Assembly: GCF_036173105.1 (NCBI RefSeq)
Contig: NZ_CP108053.1
Coordinates: forward strand, 2,790,001-2,854,000
Direction: 5' to 3'
From: Streptomyces sp. NBC_00287
Lineage (GTDB): Bacteria; Actinomycetota; Actinomycetes; Streptomycetales; Streptomycetaceae
Length of the DNA: 64,000 bases
Position numbers and translations under genes: made by a program. Each line of letters begins with the position of its first letter. Position 1 is the first letter of the stretch. Shown here in pieces: positions 43,699 to 52,791 of the stretch. The notes beneath the pieces were generated by a model. That model did not search any database and was not told the origin of the DNA. It saw only the letters and a list, made by a program, of their open reading frames with translations.

Positions 43699-44187
43699 TC
43701 AGGTCGGTATCCCTTCCCGTACGATGCGCGGCACCTCGATCCCGAGGGAACGGAACTGCTGAACCGGGTTCATGAATTCCCGTTGCTGCTTGATCTTTCC
43801 GTGCTCGAAACGGAAGTAGTGCAGGAAGTGGTTTTCGTAGTGGCCCTCGGGATAGCCGGGGAAGCGGATTTTCCCGGTGCCGTTGCACTCCACCCAGAAC
43901 TGGTCCGGGTCCTGGGTGTCGAATATTTCGACGTCCGTCCACTGCCAGTCCGGGAAGCACTTCAGGGACCAGGCCGCATGCTCGGCCAGCCGGTCCCTGC
44001 CTCGGATGACGATGGGTTCACCGGTGTCCGTGGTCCACAGACCGCCCTGACCGTCCTCGGTGAACAATTCATGACGGCGTAGGCGGTCCTGCCCACGGGT
44101 ATTCATGTACTGAGCAACGACGTTTCGATTGTGATCGCGATTCCGGGTGATTTCTTCGGCCGTTACAGGAGTGTGCAGCTCAGTCAT
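43699..44187 (-). CDS. phzB: PhzB, NTF2-fold phenazine dimerisation enzyme
   Basis: The 162-residue NTF2-like protein matches PhzA/PhzB in size and sequence (NRNVVAQYMNTRGQDRLRRHELF, NHFLHYFRFEHGKIKQQREF). PhzA/B assist condensation of two ketone intermediates to the tricyclic scaffold. Only one copy is present, as is usual outside Pseudomonas. The ribosome site GGCAGGAGAAAA is strong. It leads the phz operon, and the shared element lies 80 nt upstream. Confidence 0.93.
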   Translation of the reverse strand: MTELHTPVTAEEITRNRDHNRNVVAQYMNTRGQDRLRRHELFTEDGQGGLWTTDTGEPIVIRGRDRLAEHAAWSLKCFPDWQWTDVEIFDTQDPDQFWVECNGTGKIRFPGYPEGHYENHFLHYFRFEHGKIKQQREFMNPVQQFRSLGIEVPRIVREGIPT

Positions 44188-44267
44188 TTTTCTCCTGCCA
44201 GATGCGGTAGTCCGAGTTGGATGCCCGTTCGACGTTCGCGGACAGTAGCAACGCATCCAGCGCGGCT

Positions 44268-44299
44268 GCAATTTTCGGCTGACTCACCAGAATGCGCGC
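44268..44299 (-). promoter_or_regulatory. copy 2 of the shared element upstream of the phz operon
   Basis: The minus strand has GCGCGCATTC, two variable bases, GTGAGTCA, a variable stretch, then ATTGC, matching copy 1 at 36381-36413 with a 1-nt length difference. The GGGGTAATTC motif seen near copy 1 occurs here in inverted orientation near 44330. Together they suggest one activator or repressor controls both operons. Confidence 0.6.
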
Positions 44300-44404
44300 C
44301 TTCCGCTTGCGCCCTGGGCATTTCAAACGGAATTACCCCTACCGCTCAAGGAGTCGCCGAGGTGAAGAAAATAGAGAGGTCTGGCAAATGCCGGGGCACC
44401 GGCG

Positions 44405-45652
44405 TCACGAGGGAGTGCCGAGCTCCTTGAGCCGGGCCTGGAGGAACTCGCGTTCGACCGCGTTCTCGGTCCGGGCGAGCGCTTCGCGGTAGGCGCTGCG
44501 GGCCTCGTCGACCCGGCACAGCCGCCGCAGGAAGTCGGCGCGGGCCGCCGCGAAGTACTGATAGCCGGTCAGCTGCGGTTCCGCGGCCAGCTCCGCGAGG
44601 GCGTCGAGGCCGGCCGCCGGGCCGTACGCCTGCCCGACCGCGATGGCGCGGTTCAGGGCCACCACGGGCGAGGGCCAGACCCCCAGCATGCTGTCGTACA
44701 GGCCGACGATGGCACCCCAGTCGGTGGCCTCCCAGCTCGGGGCCTGGGCGTGGGCGGCCGCGATGGCGGCCATCAGCGCGTACCGGGTCGGGGGCCGGTG
44801 CCGCATGGCCGACTTCACCAGCCGCAGCCCCTCCTTGATCTCCGCCGCGCACCACAGGGTCCTGTCCTGCTCGGAGAGGAGGGCCAGCGAACCGTCGGGG
44901 CGCGTACGGGTGCGCCGCCGGGCGTCGGTGAGCAGGATGAGCGCGAGCAGTCCGGTGGCACCGGACTGACCTGGCAGCAACTCGTGCAGCACCCGGGCCA
45001 GATGCAGCGCCCGCTCGATCAGGTCGCGGCGCTGCAACCGCTCACCGGAGGGCGCCGTGTGCCCCGTACTGAACACCAGGTGGACGACGTCCAGGACGGC
45101 GTCGAGCCGGGCCGGCAGCTCCTCGGGGGACGGCTCCCGGTACGGGATCCCGGCGATCTTGATCTTCTTCTTGCCGCGGGTGATCCGCGCGGCCATGGTC
45201 GGTTCCGTGACGAGCAGCGCCCGGGCGACCTCGGCGGTGGACAGACCGCACACCAGCCGCAGTGTGAGCCCCACCCGGGTGTCGACGTCCAGCGCGGGGT
45301 GGCAGCAGGTGAAGATCAGCCGCAGCCGGTCGTCCGGGATGTCCTGGTCGGCGATGTCCTGGTCCGCGGGCGGGGCGAGGTCGTGCTCGGCGAGCAGCGG
45401 CAGTTTGCCGCGGAGGGTGTCGTGCCGTCGCACGGCGTCCAGGGCGCGCCGCCGTGCGACGGTGGTCAGCCAGGCCTCGGGCCGCTGCGGCACTCCGTCC
45501 TCGGCCCACTGCTTGAGGGCCTGGGCGTAGGCCTCCTGGACGCACTCCTCGGCCAGGTCGAGGTCGTGCGTGATGCGCGCCGTGGCCGCCAGCACGAAGC
45601 CCCACTGCCGGCGGTGCGCCTCGGCCACGGCGGCGGCGACGGTGGTGTCCAT
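44405..45652 (-). CDS. ECF42-type RNA polymerase sigma factor with C-terminal TPR-like extension
   Basis: The 415-residue protein has sigma region 2 (residues about 10-75, DLAEECVQEAYAQALKQW) and region 4 (LSTAEVARALLVTEPTMAARITRGKKKIK). A long helical C-terminal half contains an LLALILLTDARRRTRT segment. This architecture and a neighbouring YCII gene are hallmarks of the ECF42 group, where the C-terminal domain is needed for activity and no anti-sigma factor is encoded. The start is uncertain: ATG 45652 follows the YCII gene without overlap, while GTG 45721 would overlap it by 41 nt. Confidence 0.88.
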   Translation of the reverse strand: MDTTVAAAVAEAHRRQWGFVLAATARITHDLDLAEECVQEAYAQALKQWAEDGVPQRPEAWLTTVARRRALDAVRRHDTLRGKLPLLAEHDLAPPADQDIADQDIPDDRLRLIFTCCHPALDVDTRVGLTLRLVCGLSTAEVARALLVTEPTMAARITRGKKKIKIAGIPYREPSPEELPARLDAVLDVVHLVFSTGHTAPSGERLQRRDLIERALHLARVLHELLPGQSGATGLLALILLTDARRRTRTRPDGSLALLSEQDRTLWCAAEIKEGLRLVKSAMRHRPPTRYALMAAIAAAHAQAPSWEATDWGAIVGLYDSMLGVWPSPVVALNRAIAVGQAYGPAAGLDALAELAAEPQLTGYQYFAAARADFLRRLCRVDEARSAYREALARTENAVEREFLQARLKELGTPS

Positions 45653-45680
45653 GGGCGCTGGGTGTCCGCGTCCGGCGGGA

Positions 45681-46034
45681 TCAGGCGTGCGGGTCGGAGC
45701 GGATCGGGCGGATCTCGACACCGCCGTTGGGTACGGGGATCTGCTCGGCGACGGAGAGCGCCTCGTCGAGATTGTCCGCCTCGATCAGGAAGTAACCGGC
45801 GACGACCTCCTTGGACTCCACGAAGGCGCCGTCACTGATCCGCACACCGCCGTCGATGTCGCGCCGCACCGAAGTTGCGGTGGACGTCGGGTGAAGTCGC
45901 TGTCCGCGCCGCACACTTGACTCATTGCGCGCCATGAAGTCCTGGAACCGGGTCACGAACGCGGCGTCCTCGGCCGGTTCCAGCTCGCTCGTCCGGGCCT
46001 CGTCCTCGTAGACCAACAGCAGGTACTCCGCCAC
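45681..46034 (-). CDS. YCII (DGPF)-domain protein, partner of the ECF42 sigma factor
   Basis: The 117-residue protein has the YCII/DGPF fold (MAEYLLLVYEDEA then DGAFVESKEVVAGYFLIEADNLDEAL and GGVEIRPI). Such genes are regular neighbours and targets of ECF42 sigma factors. GTG 46034 has a GGAGGGCG site upstream. Biochemical role is unknown. Confidence 0.88.
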   Translation of the reverse strand: MAEYLLLVYEDEARTSELEPAEDAAFVTRFQDFMARNESSVRRGQRLHPTSTATSVRRDIDGGVRISDGAFVESKEVVAGYFLIEADNLDEALSVAEQIPVPNGGVEIRPIRSDPHA

Positions 46035-46243
46035 TGTTTCGCGCCCTCCGCTTCGATGGGTCACCGACTGCTCACGCTACCGCACCGATCTTGCCGCTCC
46101 GGGGCGGAAGGAGGCGAAGGGAACTACGGCGAAGCTCGCCACACCGGCGATGCGAACGTGTCGACAGACGTTTGCGTGAACGTCGCCACCACCCGCCCCC
46201 GCATAGGCAAGCATCTATGTCCCCGGAACGCCTCGGAGGGGAC

Positions 46244-47380
46244 ATGGTGCAGCATCGTCGAGCCAGGCGGCGCAGCCTGGTGCCGGTCGGCGCCGTCGTC
46301 ACGGCGGCCGGCGTGGCCGTCGCGGGCGGGGCCTGGTTATGGGCCTGGACGGACGACTCCGGCAGTGCGGGCAGTCGTACGGCGGCCAGGGCTCCGGCGG
46401 ACCCGCGGATCCGGTGCGAGGCGAGGGGGCAGGTCTCGGGATCCGGGTCCAGCGCCCAGCACAACGCCATGAAGTACTGGATCGAGCAGTACCAGCGCGC
46501 CTGTCCGGGCGTGCGGATCGCCTACAACCCCGTCGGCTCCACCGCGGGCGTCTCTCAATTCATGCGGGGCGTCACGGCGTTCGGCGGCACGGACGGCGCG
46601 CTGAAACCGGAGGACATCGCCCGGACCGGGCCGGTGTGCGGCGGCGGACGGGCCGTCAATCTGCCCACGGTGGGCGGTCCGATCGCGGTCGGCTACAACC
46701 TCACCGAGGTCGACGACCTGATCCTCGACGCGCCCACCCTGGCGAAGATCTTCGACTCCCGGATCACCCGCTGGAACGACCCCGCGATCCGCGCGCTGAA
46801 CCCGGCGGCCCGCCTGCCCGACCTGGACATCCAGTCCGTGCACCGCTCCGACGGCTCGGGCACCACCCAGAACTTCACGGCCTACCTCTCGGCCGCCGCA
46901 CCCCGGCAGTGGACCCACCCGGTCTCCAAGTCCTGGCCCGCCGAGGGCGGCAACTCCGCCGACGGCTCACAGAGCATGGCCGGCGCGATGACCGGCACCC
47001 ACGGCTCCATCGGCTACGTCGAGCTGTCCTACGCGACCCGGGGCCGGATCCCCACGGTACGCATCGACACGGGCGCCGCCGAGCCGGTCGCCCCGAACCC
47101 CGGCACGGCATCGGCGGGAATCGCCGGAGCGCGGATCACCGGGAAGGGCCGGGACCTGGCCCTACGTCTCGACTACGCGACCCGGACCTCAGGGGCGTAC
47201 CCGATCGTCCTGATCACCTACGAGGTGATCTGCGACCGCGCCGCACTCCCGGCCCTGAAGTCCTTCCTGTCCTACGTCGTCAGCGAGGCGGGACAGGAGA
47301 TCCTCCCGGGCATCCATTACGCGCCGCTGCCGGAGAAGGTGGCGACGCGGGTACGGGCCGTCGTGGCGACGCTGCCCTGA
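46244..47380 (+). CDS. orphan PstS-like phosphate-binding protein
   Basis: The 378-residue protein has an N-terminal membrane anchor or uncleaved signal (residues about 17-38). Its PstS-like domain has GSGSSAQHNAMKYW at the start, FGGTDGAL, and HRSDGSGTTQNF and GSIGYVELSYA later, the loops that hydrogen-bond phosphate in PstS. No lipobox is visible, unlike the pstS of the operon at 51550. No permease or ATPase gene is adjacent. ATG 46244 has GGAGGGGAC directly upstream. It may scavenge phosphate or sense it for the pst system. Confidence 0.85.
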   Translation: MVQHRRARRRSLVPVGAVVTAAGVAVAGGAWLWAWTDDSGSAGSRTAARAPADPRIRCEARGQVSGSGSSAQHNAMKYWIEQYQRACPGVRIAYNPVGSTAGVSQFMRGVTAFGGTDGALKPEDIARTGPVCGGGRAVNLPTVGGPIAVGYNLTEVDDLILDAPTLAKIFDSRITRWNDPAIRALNPAARLPDLDIQSVHRSDGSGTTQNFTAYLSAAAPRQWTHPVSKSWPAEGGNSADGSQSMAGAMTGTHGSIGYVELSYATRGRIPTVRIDTGAAEPVAPNPGTASAGIAGARITGKGRDLALRLDYATRTSGAYPIVLITYEVICDRAALPALKSFLSYVVSEAGQEILPGIHYAPLPEKVATRVRAVVATLP

Positions 47381-47538
47381 CGCCGTCCCGAGGGGGCCGG
47401 GCGCAGTCCGCTCCGGCTCGGCAGCGCCACGAAGGGGGCGCGGGCTGTGCCGGCATGCGGTTCCGCCGCGTGGGCGCGAGCCGCCACAATGGCGCCGCAG
47501 ACGATCGACGGCGTATCGCGGCACTCCCAGCGGAGCGT

Positions 47539-47907
47539 TCAGGCGGCTCGAGCGACATCCAGGATCTCGTGCACCCGGCCCATCCCCGCCCGGTCGACCG
47601 CGTACCAGACCCATGTCCCCCGCCGCTCCCGCGTCAGCAGCCCCGCCTCGGTCATGACCTTCAGATGGTGGCTGACGGTCGGCTGGCGCAGCCCCAGACA
47701 GTCGGTGAGGTCGGCGACGCAGGCCTCACCGGCGGGGGCGCGCTCGATCAGGCGGAGCAGTTGCAGCCGGGTCGGGTCGGCGATGGCCTTCAGTACGGCG
47801 GCCAGTCGCTCGGCCTCGTCGCGGTCGATCAACAGGCGAGCCAGGGAGGAGGGGCGCGCCTCCGCTTGGTCGGCCGCGATCTCCGTTTCCCCAGGAGAAA
47901 CGTTCAT
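47539..47907 (-). CDS. ArsR/SmtB-family metalloregulator
   Basis: The 122-residue winged helix protein has the ArsR core ADPTRLQLLRLI and recognition helix LRQPTVSHHLKVM. Two cysteines eight residues apart (CVADLTDC) sit at the alpha3 metal-site position, so a soft metal or arsenite ligand is possible. No efflux or reductase gene is adjacent, so its regulon is not evident. Confidence 0.88.
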   Translation of the reverse strand: MNVSPGETEIAADQAEARPSSLARLLIDRDEAERLAAVLKAIADPTRLQLLRLIERAPAGEACVADLTDCLGLRQPTVSHHLKVMTEAGLLTRERRGTWVWYAVDRAGMGRVHEILDVARAA

Positions 47908-47969
47908 CTATCCACCATAGGGCGGTCCCGGCAGGCCTTCCGGACCCGGACAGTCCACCTACCACTTGT

Positions 47970-48749
47970 TCACCCACGGTTCACCTTCACTCCGGCGCGG
48001 CTCCCCGCAGCGGAGTCGTCCCGCCCGCACTCCAGCCGGTACCCCATCCCCCGTATCGCGTCGATCGTGCACCGACTGCCCGCCTCGTCCCGCAACTTGT
48101 TGCGGACCCGGCGCACATGCACCGTGAGCGTGTTGCTGTCGAGCTTGTCCGCGCCCCACAGCGCCTTGGTCAACTCCCTTCGGCTGACAACCTTGTTGGG
48201 CCGTTCCATGAGATAGCGCAGCAGCAGGAACTCGCGGACCGGCAGGGTGAGCGAGCGCCCGCGCACATACACGTGAAAGCCCTCGACATCGAGCTCGATA
48301 TCACCGACGACCAGCATCCGCGCGGTGCTCTCGGAGGAGCCCCGGACCGTGAGGAGCGGAAGGATCTCCTCGGCCCGGTAGGGGCGGGCGACGAAGGCCA
48401 CGGCGCCCGCCGAGAGCGCGGCGGTGGCCTCGGCGGCGCCCTCCGCCCCGGCGCCCACGATCACCGGCACCGGGTGCAGCCGGGCGATCAACTCGGTGAC
48501 GGCGGCGGCGCCGACCACCGGCAACGGCGCCGCGAGCAGCACCGCTCGCGGACGGCGGGCGCCGACCTGGAGCAGCGCCTCGGCACCGTCGTGGCAGACC
48601 AGCGTGCGCACGCCCGCGTTGAGAAAGCGGGCCACGACCTCCCGGGCGAGCTCCCGGTCGGGTTCGGCCAGCAGCAGATCCGGGGGCCTGCCGTCGTCGG
48701 GACCGCCGGTGGGGGCGGTCTCCGGCGGCCCGTGTGCCTCGGGTGTCAC
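47970..48749 (-). CDS. winged-helix response regulator with degenerate receiver domain
   Basis: The 259-residue protein has a C-terminal OmpR/PhoB-type winged helix (LTLPVREFLLLRYLMERPNKVVSRRELTKALWG then NTLTVHVRRVRNKL). The N-terminal domain looks like a receiver, but the phospho-accepting Asp is replaced by Ala (VLLAAPLP, residues 73-74) and the conserved Lys by Arg (VARPYR). Acidic Glu29 and Asp31 remain. No histidine kinase is adjacent. It lies just downstream of pstB in the same direction, so a phosphate-related role without phosphorylation is plausible. GTG 48749 has a GAAGGAG site. Confidence 0.88.
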   Translation of the reverse strand: MTPEAHGPPETAPTGGPDDGRPPDLLLAEPDRELAREVVARFLNAGVRTLVCHDGAEALLQVGARRPRAVLLAAPLPVVGAAAVTELIARLHPVPVIVGAGAEGAAEATAALSAGAVAFVARPYRAEEILPLLTVRGSSESTARMLVVGDIELDVEGFHVYVRGRSLTLPVREFLLLRYLMERPNKVVSRRELTKALWGADKLDSNTLTVHVRRVRNKLRDEAGSRCTIDAIRGMGYRLECGRDDSAAGSRAGVKVNRG

Positions 48750-48817
48750 CCGTCGTACTCCTTCACGTGGACGCGCAAAGGGGCGCGGAGTGGACGGACC
48801 TCGGACGGGACATCGGC

Positions 48818-49699
48818 TCAGCCGAAACGGCCGGTGATGTAGTCCTCGGTGCGCTGGTCGGCGGGGTTCTCGAAGATCTTCACGGTGGTGTCGTACTCGA
48901 CGAGCCGGCCATGCCGTACGCCCTTGTCGTCGACGTCCGCCGTGAAGAAGGCCGTGTAGTCCGAAATCCGGGCGGCCTGCTGCATGTTGTGGGTGACGAT
49001 CACGATGGTGAAGTCGGCCGCGAGCTCCGCCATCAGGTCCTCGATACGGGCCGTGGCGATCGGGTCGAGCGCGGAACAGGGCTCGTCCATGAGGATCACC
49101 TCGGGCCGCACCGCGATGGCCCGCGCGATGCACAGCCGCTGCTGCTGTCCGCCGGACAGGGCGAGGGCGCTGTGCTTGAGCTTGTCCTTGACCTCGTCCC
49201 AGAGCGCGGCGCCGGTGAGCGCCTCCTCGACGAGGTCGTCCATGTTGCCCTTCATGCCGTTGACCCGCGGCCCGTAGGCGATGTTGTCGTAGATCGACTT
49301 GGGGAACGGGTTCGGCTTCTGGAACACCATGCCGATCCGCCGCCGCACCTCGATGGCGTCGACATCCGCGTCGTAGAGGTTCTCGCCGTGATAGGCGACC
49401 TTGCCGGTCACGCGGGCCCCGGGGATCAGGTCGTTCATCCGGTTGAAGCAGCGGATCACGGTGGACTTGCCGCAGCCGGAGGGGCCGATCATCGCGGTGA
49501 TCTGGCGGCGCCCGATGAGCATGGTGACATCGCGTACGGCCTGGTGGTCGCCGTACCAGACGTCCAGGTCGGAGATGTGGAACACCGGGTCGTTCAGGGA
49601 GGGTTCGGGCCGGTTGCGGCGGCGGTCGCCGACGGCGAGGGAGAGCGCGTGGGCGTCCTCGCCCCCGGAGTTCTGGGCGGGAATGGCATCGTCAGTCAT
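48818..49699 (-). CDS. pstB: PstB, phosphate ABC transporter ATPase
   Basis: The 293-residue ATPase has Walker [10 protein letters not shown], PstB-specific [15 protein letters not shown], the Q-loop FQKPNPFP, signature [15 protein letters not shown], Walker [17 protein letters not shown] and H-loop VTHNMQQA. It powers high-affinity phosphate import. An N-terminal extension of about 35 residues precedes the core. It begins 4 nt after pstA. Confidence 0.97.
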   Translation of the reverse strand: MTDDAIPAQNSGGEDAHALSLAVGDRRRNRPEPSLNDPVFHISDLDVWYGDHQAVRDVTMLIGRRQITAMIGPSGCGKSTVIRCFNRMNDLIPGARVTGKVAYHGENLYDADVDAIEVRRRIGMVFQKPNPFPKSIYDNIAYGPRVNGMKGNMDDLVEEALTGAALWDEVKDKLKHSALALSGGQQQRLCIARAIAVRPEVILMDEPCSALDPIATARIEDLMAELAADFTIVIVTHNMQQAARISDYTAFFTADVDDKGVRHGRLVEYDTTVKIFENPADQRTEDYITGRFG

Positions 49700-49703
49700 G
49701 GGA

Positions 49704-50612
49704 TCACCAGCGCTTGGAGAAGCGGTTGCGCAGCCAGATCGCGGCCGCGTTCATGAGGAGGAGGATGGCCAGCAGGATGACGATCGCGGCCGCGGCGAGG
49801 TGGTGGAACTCCTCGCGGGACTGGCTGATCCAGCCGAAGATCTGGATGGGCAGCACGGTGTACGCGCTCTCCAGACCCTCCGGGTTGAACGCCACGTAGG
49901 TCACCGCGCCGAGCAGCAGCAGCGGCGCGGCCTCGCCGATCGCCCGGGACAGGGCGAGGATCGAGCCGGTCGCGATACCGGGAACGGCGGCGGGCAGCAC
50001 CTGACGCCAGATGGTCTGCCACTGGGTGGCGCCAAGTGCCAGCGAGGCCTGCCGAATTGACTGCGGTACGGCTCTGATCGCCTCGCGCGAGGCGATGATG
50101 ACAACGGGCAGGACAAGGAGAGACAGGGTGAGGGAGGCAGTCAACACCGTTGTCCCGAGGCCGAGTTCCCGTGCCAGCAGGCCAAGTCCGAGGATGCCGT
50201 AGATGATCGAGGGCACGGCGGCCAGGTTCTGGATGTTCAGCTCGATCATGCGGTTGTACCAGCGGTTCTGGTCGGCGTACTCCTCCAGGTAGATCGCCGC
50301 CATGACGCCGGTGGGCAGACAGAACAGCGCGGTGAAGGAGATCACCCAGATCGTGCCGAAGATGGCGGACTGGGCGCCGGCGCGCTCGGGGCGGCGGACG
50401 GAGGGGAAGTTCTCCCACAGCCGGGAGTCGAGCCGGGGCCAGGCCTCGACCAGCACATAGGTGATGAGGACACCGAGGAAGATGACGCCCACGGCCAGAC
50501 AGCACAACAGCACCAGCCGGAAGGCGGTCTCGCCCGGCCTGAAGCGCGGTCCGGAGAGCTTGCGGGGGGCGGCATGGGAGGGGGGTTCGGTGACCCGGAT
50601 CTCGGTGGTCAT
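49704..50612 (-). CDS. pstA: PstA, phosphate ABC transporter permease
   Basis: The 302-residue inner-membrane permease has six predicted helices and the binding-protein-dependent permease loop with [33 protein letters not shown]. It forms the phosphate channel with PstC. The ATG overlaps pstC by 4 nt. Confidence 0.96.
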   Translation of the reverse strand: MTTEIRVTEPPSHAAPRKLSGPRFRPGETAFRLVLLCCLAVGVIFLGVLITYVLVEAWPRLDSRLWENFPSVRRPERAGAQSAIFGTIWVISFTALFCLPTGVMAAIYLEEYADQNRWYNRMIELNIQNLAAVPSIIYGILGLGLLARELGLGTTVLTASLTLSLLVLPVVIIASREAIRAVPQSIRQASLALGATQWQTIWRQVLPAAVPGIATGSILALSRAIGEAAPLLLLGAVTYVAFNPEGLESAYTVLPIQIFGWISQSREEFHHLAAAAIVILLAILLLMNAAAIWLRNRFSKRW

Positions 50613-51553
50613 TCGTAGACCTCCCGGTACTTGCGCACGAGCCGGATGCTGATCACGTTCATCACGAAGGTGATGACGAACAGCAGGGCGCCGACGGCGA
50701 AGATGGTCTTGTACTCGAAGGAGGCCACCGGGACATCACCCTGGCCGGCCTGGGCGATGAACCCGGTCATGGTCTGCATCGCCTGCAACGGGTTCCAGGT
50801 GAGATTGGCGGTGAGCCCCGACGAGATGGCGACGATCATCGTCTCGCCGATGGCCCGCGAGATCCCCAGCACACACGCCGCGACAATGCCGGACAGCGCC
50901 GCGGGCACAACCACCCTGACGGACACGACCCGCTTGCCCGAGCCGAGCGCGTAGGCCCCGTCCCGCAGCGATGCCGGTACGGCGGACATGGCGTCCTCGG
51001 AGAGCGAGGCGACGGTCGGGATGATCATGACGCCCATGACGAGCCCGGCGGACAGGGCGTTCTGGAAGTCGGGCCCGTCGCCGCCGCCCGGCCACCACTC
51101 CTGGAGCCGGGGCGTAACAAAACTGAGCGCGAAGAACCCGTAGACGACGGTGGGCACACCGGCGAGGACCTCGAGCGCGGGCTTGAGCGTGGCCCGCACG
51201 CGCCGATCGGCGTACTCGCTGAGGTAGATGGCGGCCCCGAGCCCCACGGGAACGGCGACGGCGAGCGCGATGACGGTGATGAGCATGGTGGCGCCGAGCA
51301 ACGGCAGCACACCGTACTCAGGGGTGCTGAACAGCGCGGTCCACTCCGTCCCACTGAGGAACTCGGAGAAGCTGACGCGCTCGAAGAAGTCGACGGTGGG
51401 CGGGATGAGCGAGACGACGATGCCGATGGTGGTGGCGACGGAGACCAGCGCGGCCACCAACAGCAGTCCTTGGATGACCCGTTCGCCATAACGCGGCTTG
51501 GCCCGCCGCAGGGACGGGGTCCCTGCGGGGGCCTTGAGCGTCGGCGAGGTCAC
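50609..51553 (-). CDS. pstC: PstC, phosphate ABC transporter permease
   Basis: The 314-residue permease partners PstA. It has the EAA-like loop [33 protein letters not shown] and six or more membrane segments, with the family segment [13 protein letters not shown]. Start overlaps pstS by 4 nt, placing it second in the operon. Confidence 0.96.
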   Translation of the reverse strand: MTSPTLKAPAGTPSLRRAKPRYGERVIQGLLLVAALVSVATTIGIVVSLIPPTVDFFERVSFSEFLSGTEWTALFSTPEYGVLPLLGATMLITVIALAVAVPVGLGAAIYLSEYADRRVRATLKPALEVLAGVPTVVYGFFALSFVTPRLQEWWPGGGDGPDFQNALSAGLVMGVMIIPTVASLSEDAMSAVPASLRDGAYALGSGKRVVSVRVVVPAALSGIVAACVLGISRAIGETMIVAISSGLTANLTWNPLQAMQTMTGFIAQAGQGDVPVASFEYKTIFAVGALLFVITFVMNVISIRLVRKYREVYE

Positions 51554-52530
51554 TTCGCCGCAGCCTTGAGTTTGTCGAGGGCGGCCTTCAACTCGGTCTC
51601 CTGCTCACTGTTGAGCGGAATGAAGAGGGCGTCCTCGGCGATTGCCTTGTGGTCCTCGACGTAGTACTCGACGAACCCGAGCACCTCTTCGCGCTCAAGG
51701 GCCTTGGCGGAGGGGTAGATGAACAGGGGCCGAGCGAGGGGCGTGTAGGTCCCGTCCTGAGCGGTCTCGACGCTGGGCGAGACGCACCCGTCGCCGGCAT
51801 CGATCTGAAGGGCCTTGAGCTTGTCGGCGTTCTCCTCGAAGTAGGAGAAGCCGAAGTACCCGAGGCCGCCCTTGGACCCGGCGACGCCTTGAACGATGAC
51901 GTTGTCGTCCTCGCTAGGACTGTAGTCAGTCCGCGAGGCCCCCTCTTCACCGTTGATGGCGTCGGTGAAGTAGTCGAAGGTCCCGGAGTCGGTGCCGGGC
52001 CCGAAGAGCTTGAGAGGCTCATCAGGGAACTTGGCGTCGACCTGATTCCAGTTGCTGACCTTGGAGCCGGGCTCCCAGATCTTCTTGAGCTGCTCGACGG
52101 TCAGACACTCGACCCAGTCGTTCTCCTTGGGCACGACGACGGTGAGGGCGTCGTTGGCGATCTGGAACTCCTCGTAAGTGATCCCCTTTTCCTCACAGGC
52201 CGCCTTCTCCTCGTCCTTGATCGGACGAGAGGCGTCGGAGATGTCGGTCTCACCGTTGCAGAACTTCTCGAACCCACCGCCGGTACCCGAAGTACCCACG
52301 GTGACCTGGACCTTGGGCTGCTCCTCGGCGAAGAGCTCGGCGGCGGCGGTGGTCAGCGGGGCGACGGTACTGGACCCGTCGACCTTGACGGACCCCGACA
52401 GCTCGCTGCCGCCGGCCCCGCTGCCGTTTCCATCGTCGCCGTCGTCCCCACCACACGCGCTCACAGCCAGCATCACAGCCGCCATCAGAGCCAAGGGCGC
52501 CTTGGCCCGGCGCAACAAATGAATGTCCAC
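51550..52530 (-). CDS. pstS: PstS, phosphate-binding lipoprotein
   Basis: The 326-residue lipoprotein has signal and lipobox LAVSAC, then phosphate-binding loops [10 protein letters not shown] and [20 protein letters not shown], and [10 protein letters not shown]. It captures phosphate outside the membrane for PstCA. It is the first gene of pstSCAB, and PHO-box-like direct repeats lie about 140 nt upstream, so PhoP control under phosphate limitation is expected. It starts with GTG. Confidence 0.96.
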   Translation of the reverse strand: MDIHLLRRAKAPLALMAAVMLAVSACGGDDGDDGNGSGAGGSELSGSVKVDGSSTVAPLTTAAAELFAEEQPKVQVTVGTSGTGGGFEKFCNGETDISDASRPIKDEEKAACEEKGITYEEFQIANDALTVVVPKENDWVECLTVEQLKKIWEPGSKVSNWNQVDAKFPDEPLKLFGPGTDSGTFDYFTDAINGEEGASRTDYSPSEDDNVIVQGVAGSKGGLGYFGFSYFEENADKLKALQIDAGDGCVSPSVETAQDGTYTPLARPLFIYPSAKALEREEVLGFVEYYVEDHKAIAEDALFIPLNSEQETELKAALDKLKAAAK

Positions 52531-52670
52531 GTGACTCTCGATCCTCGTCTCCGCCGGCTTGCCCGGCCGCGTGGCTGGATCGAATCTCGGCTATATGAAC
52601 TCTCCGTGTATGGGCCGCCACTCTAATATGAACGATAGACAGTCATCTATATAGAAGGATCTTGTTCCAG

Positions 52671-52716
52671 GGTCACGGAAGGGTCACTTGAGCTGCTGGT
52701 TTTTAGTTCACTTGCA
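52671..52716. promoter_or_regulatory. PHO-box-like direct repeats upstream of pstS
   Basis: GGTCACGGAAG (52671-52681) and GGTCACTTGAG (52682-52692) are adjacent 11-bp units, and a third GTTCAC lies at 52706-52711. Streptomyces PhoP binds 11-bp direct repeats with a G(G/T)TCAC core. The units read on the plus strand, opposite to pstS. AT-rich sequence at 52630-52660 is a likely promoter. Confidence 0.65.
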
Positions 52717-52791
52717 GTACACACAGGGTGGGGAGCGCGGACTGGGGGCGTAAACGGAAGGTCGGACGGGTCGTCATGGCATCGTCCCGAC

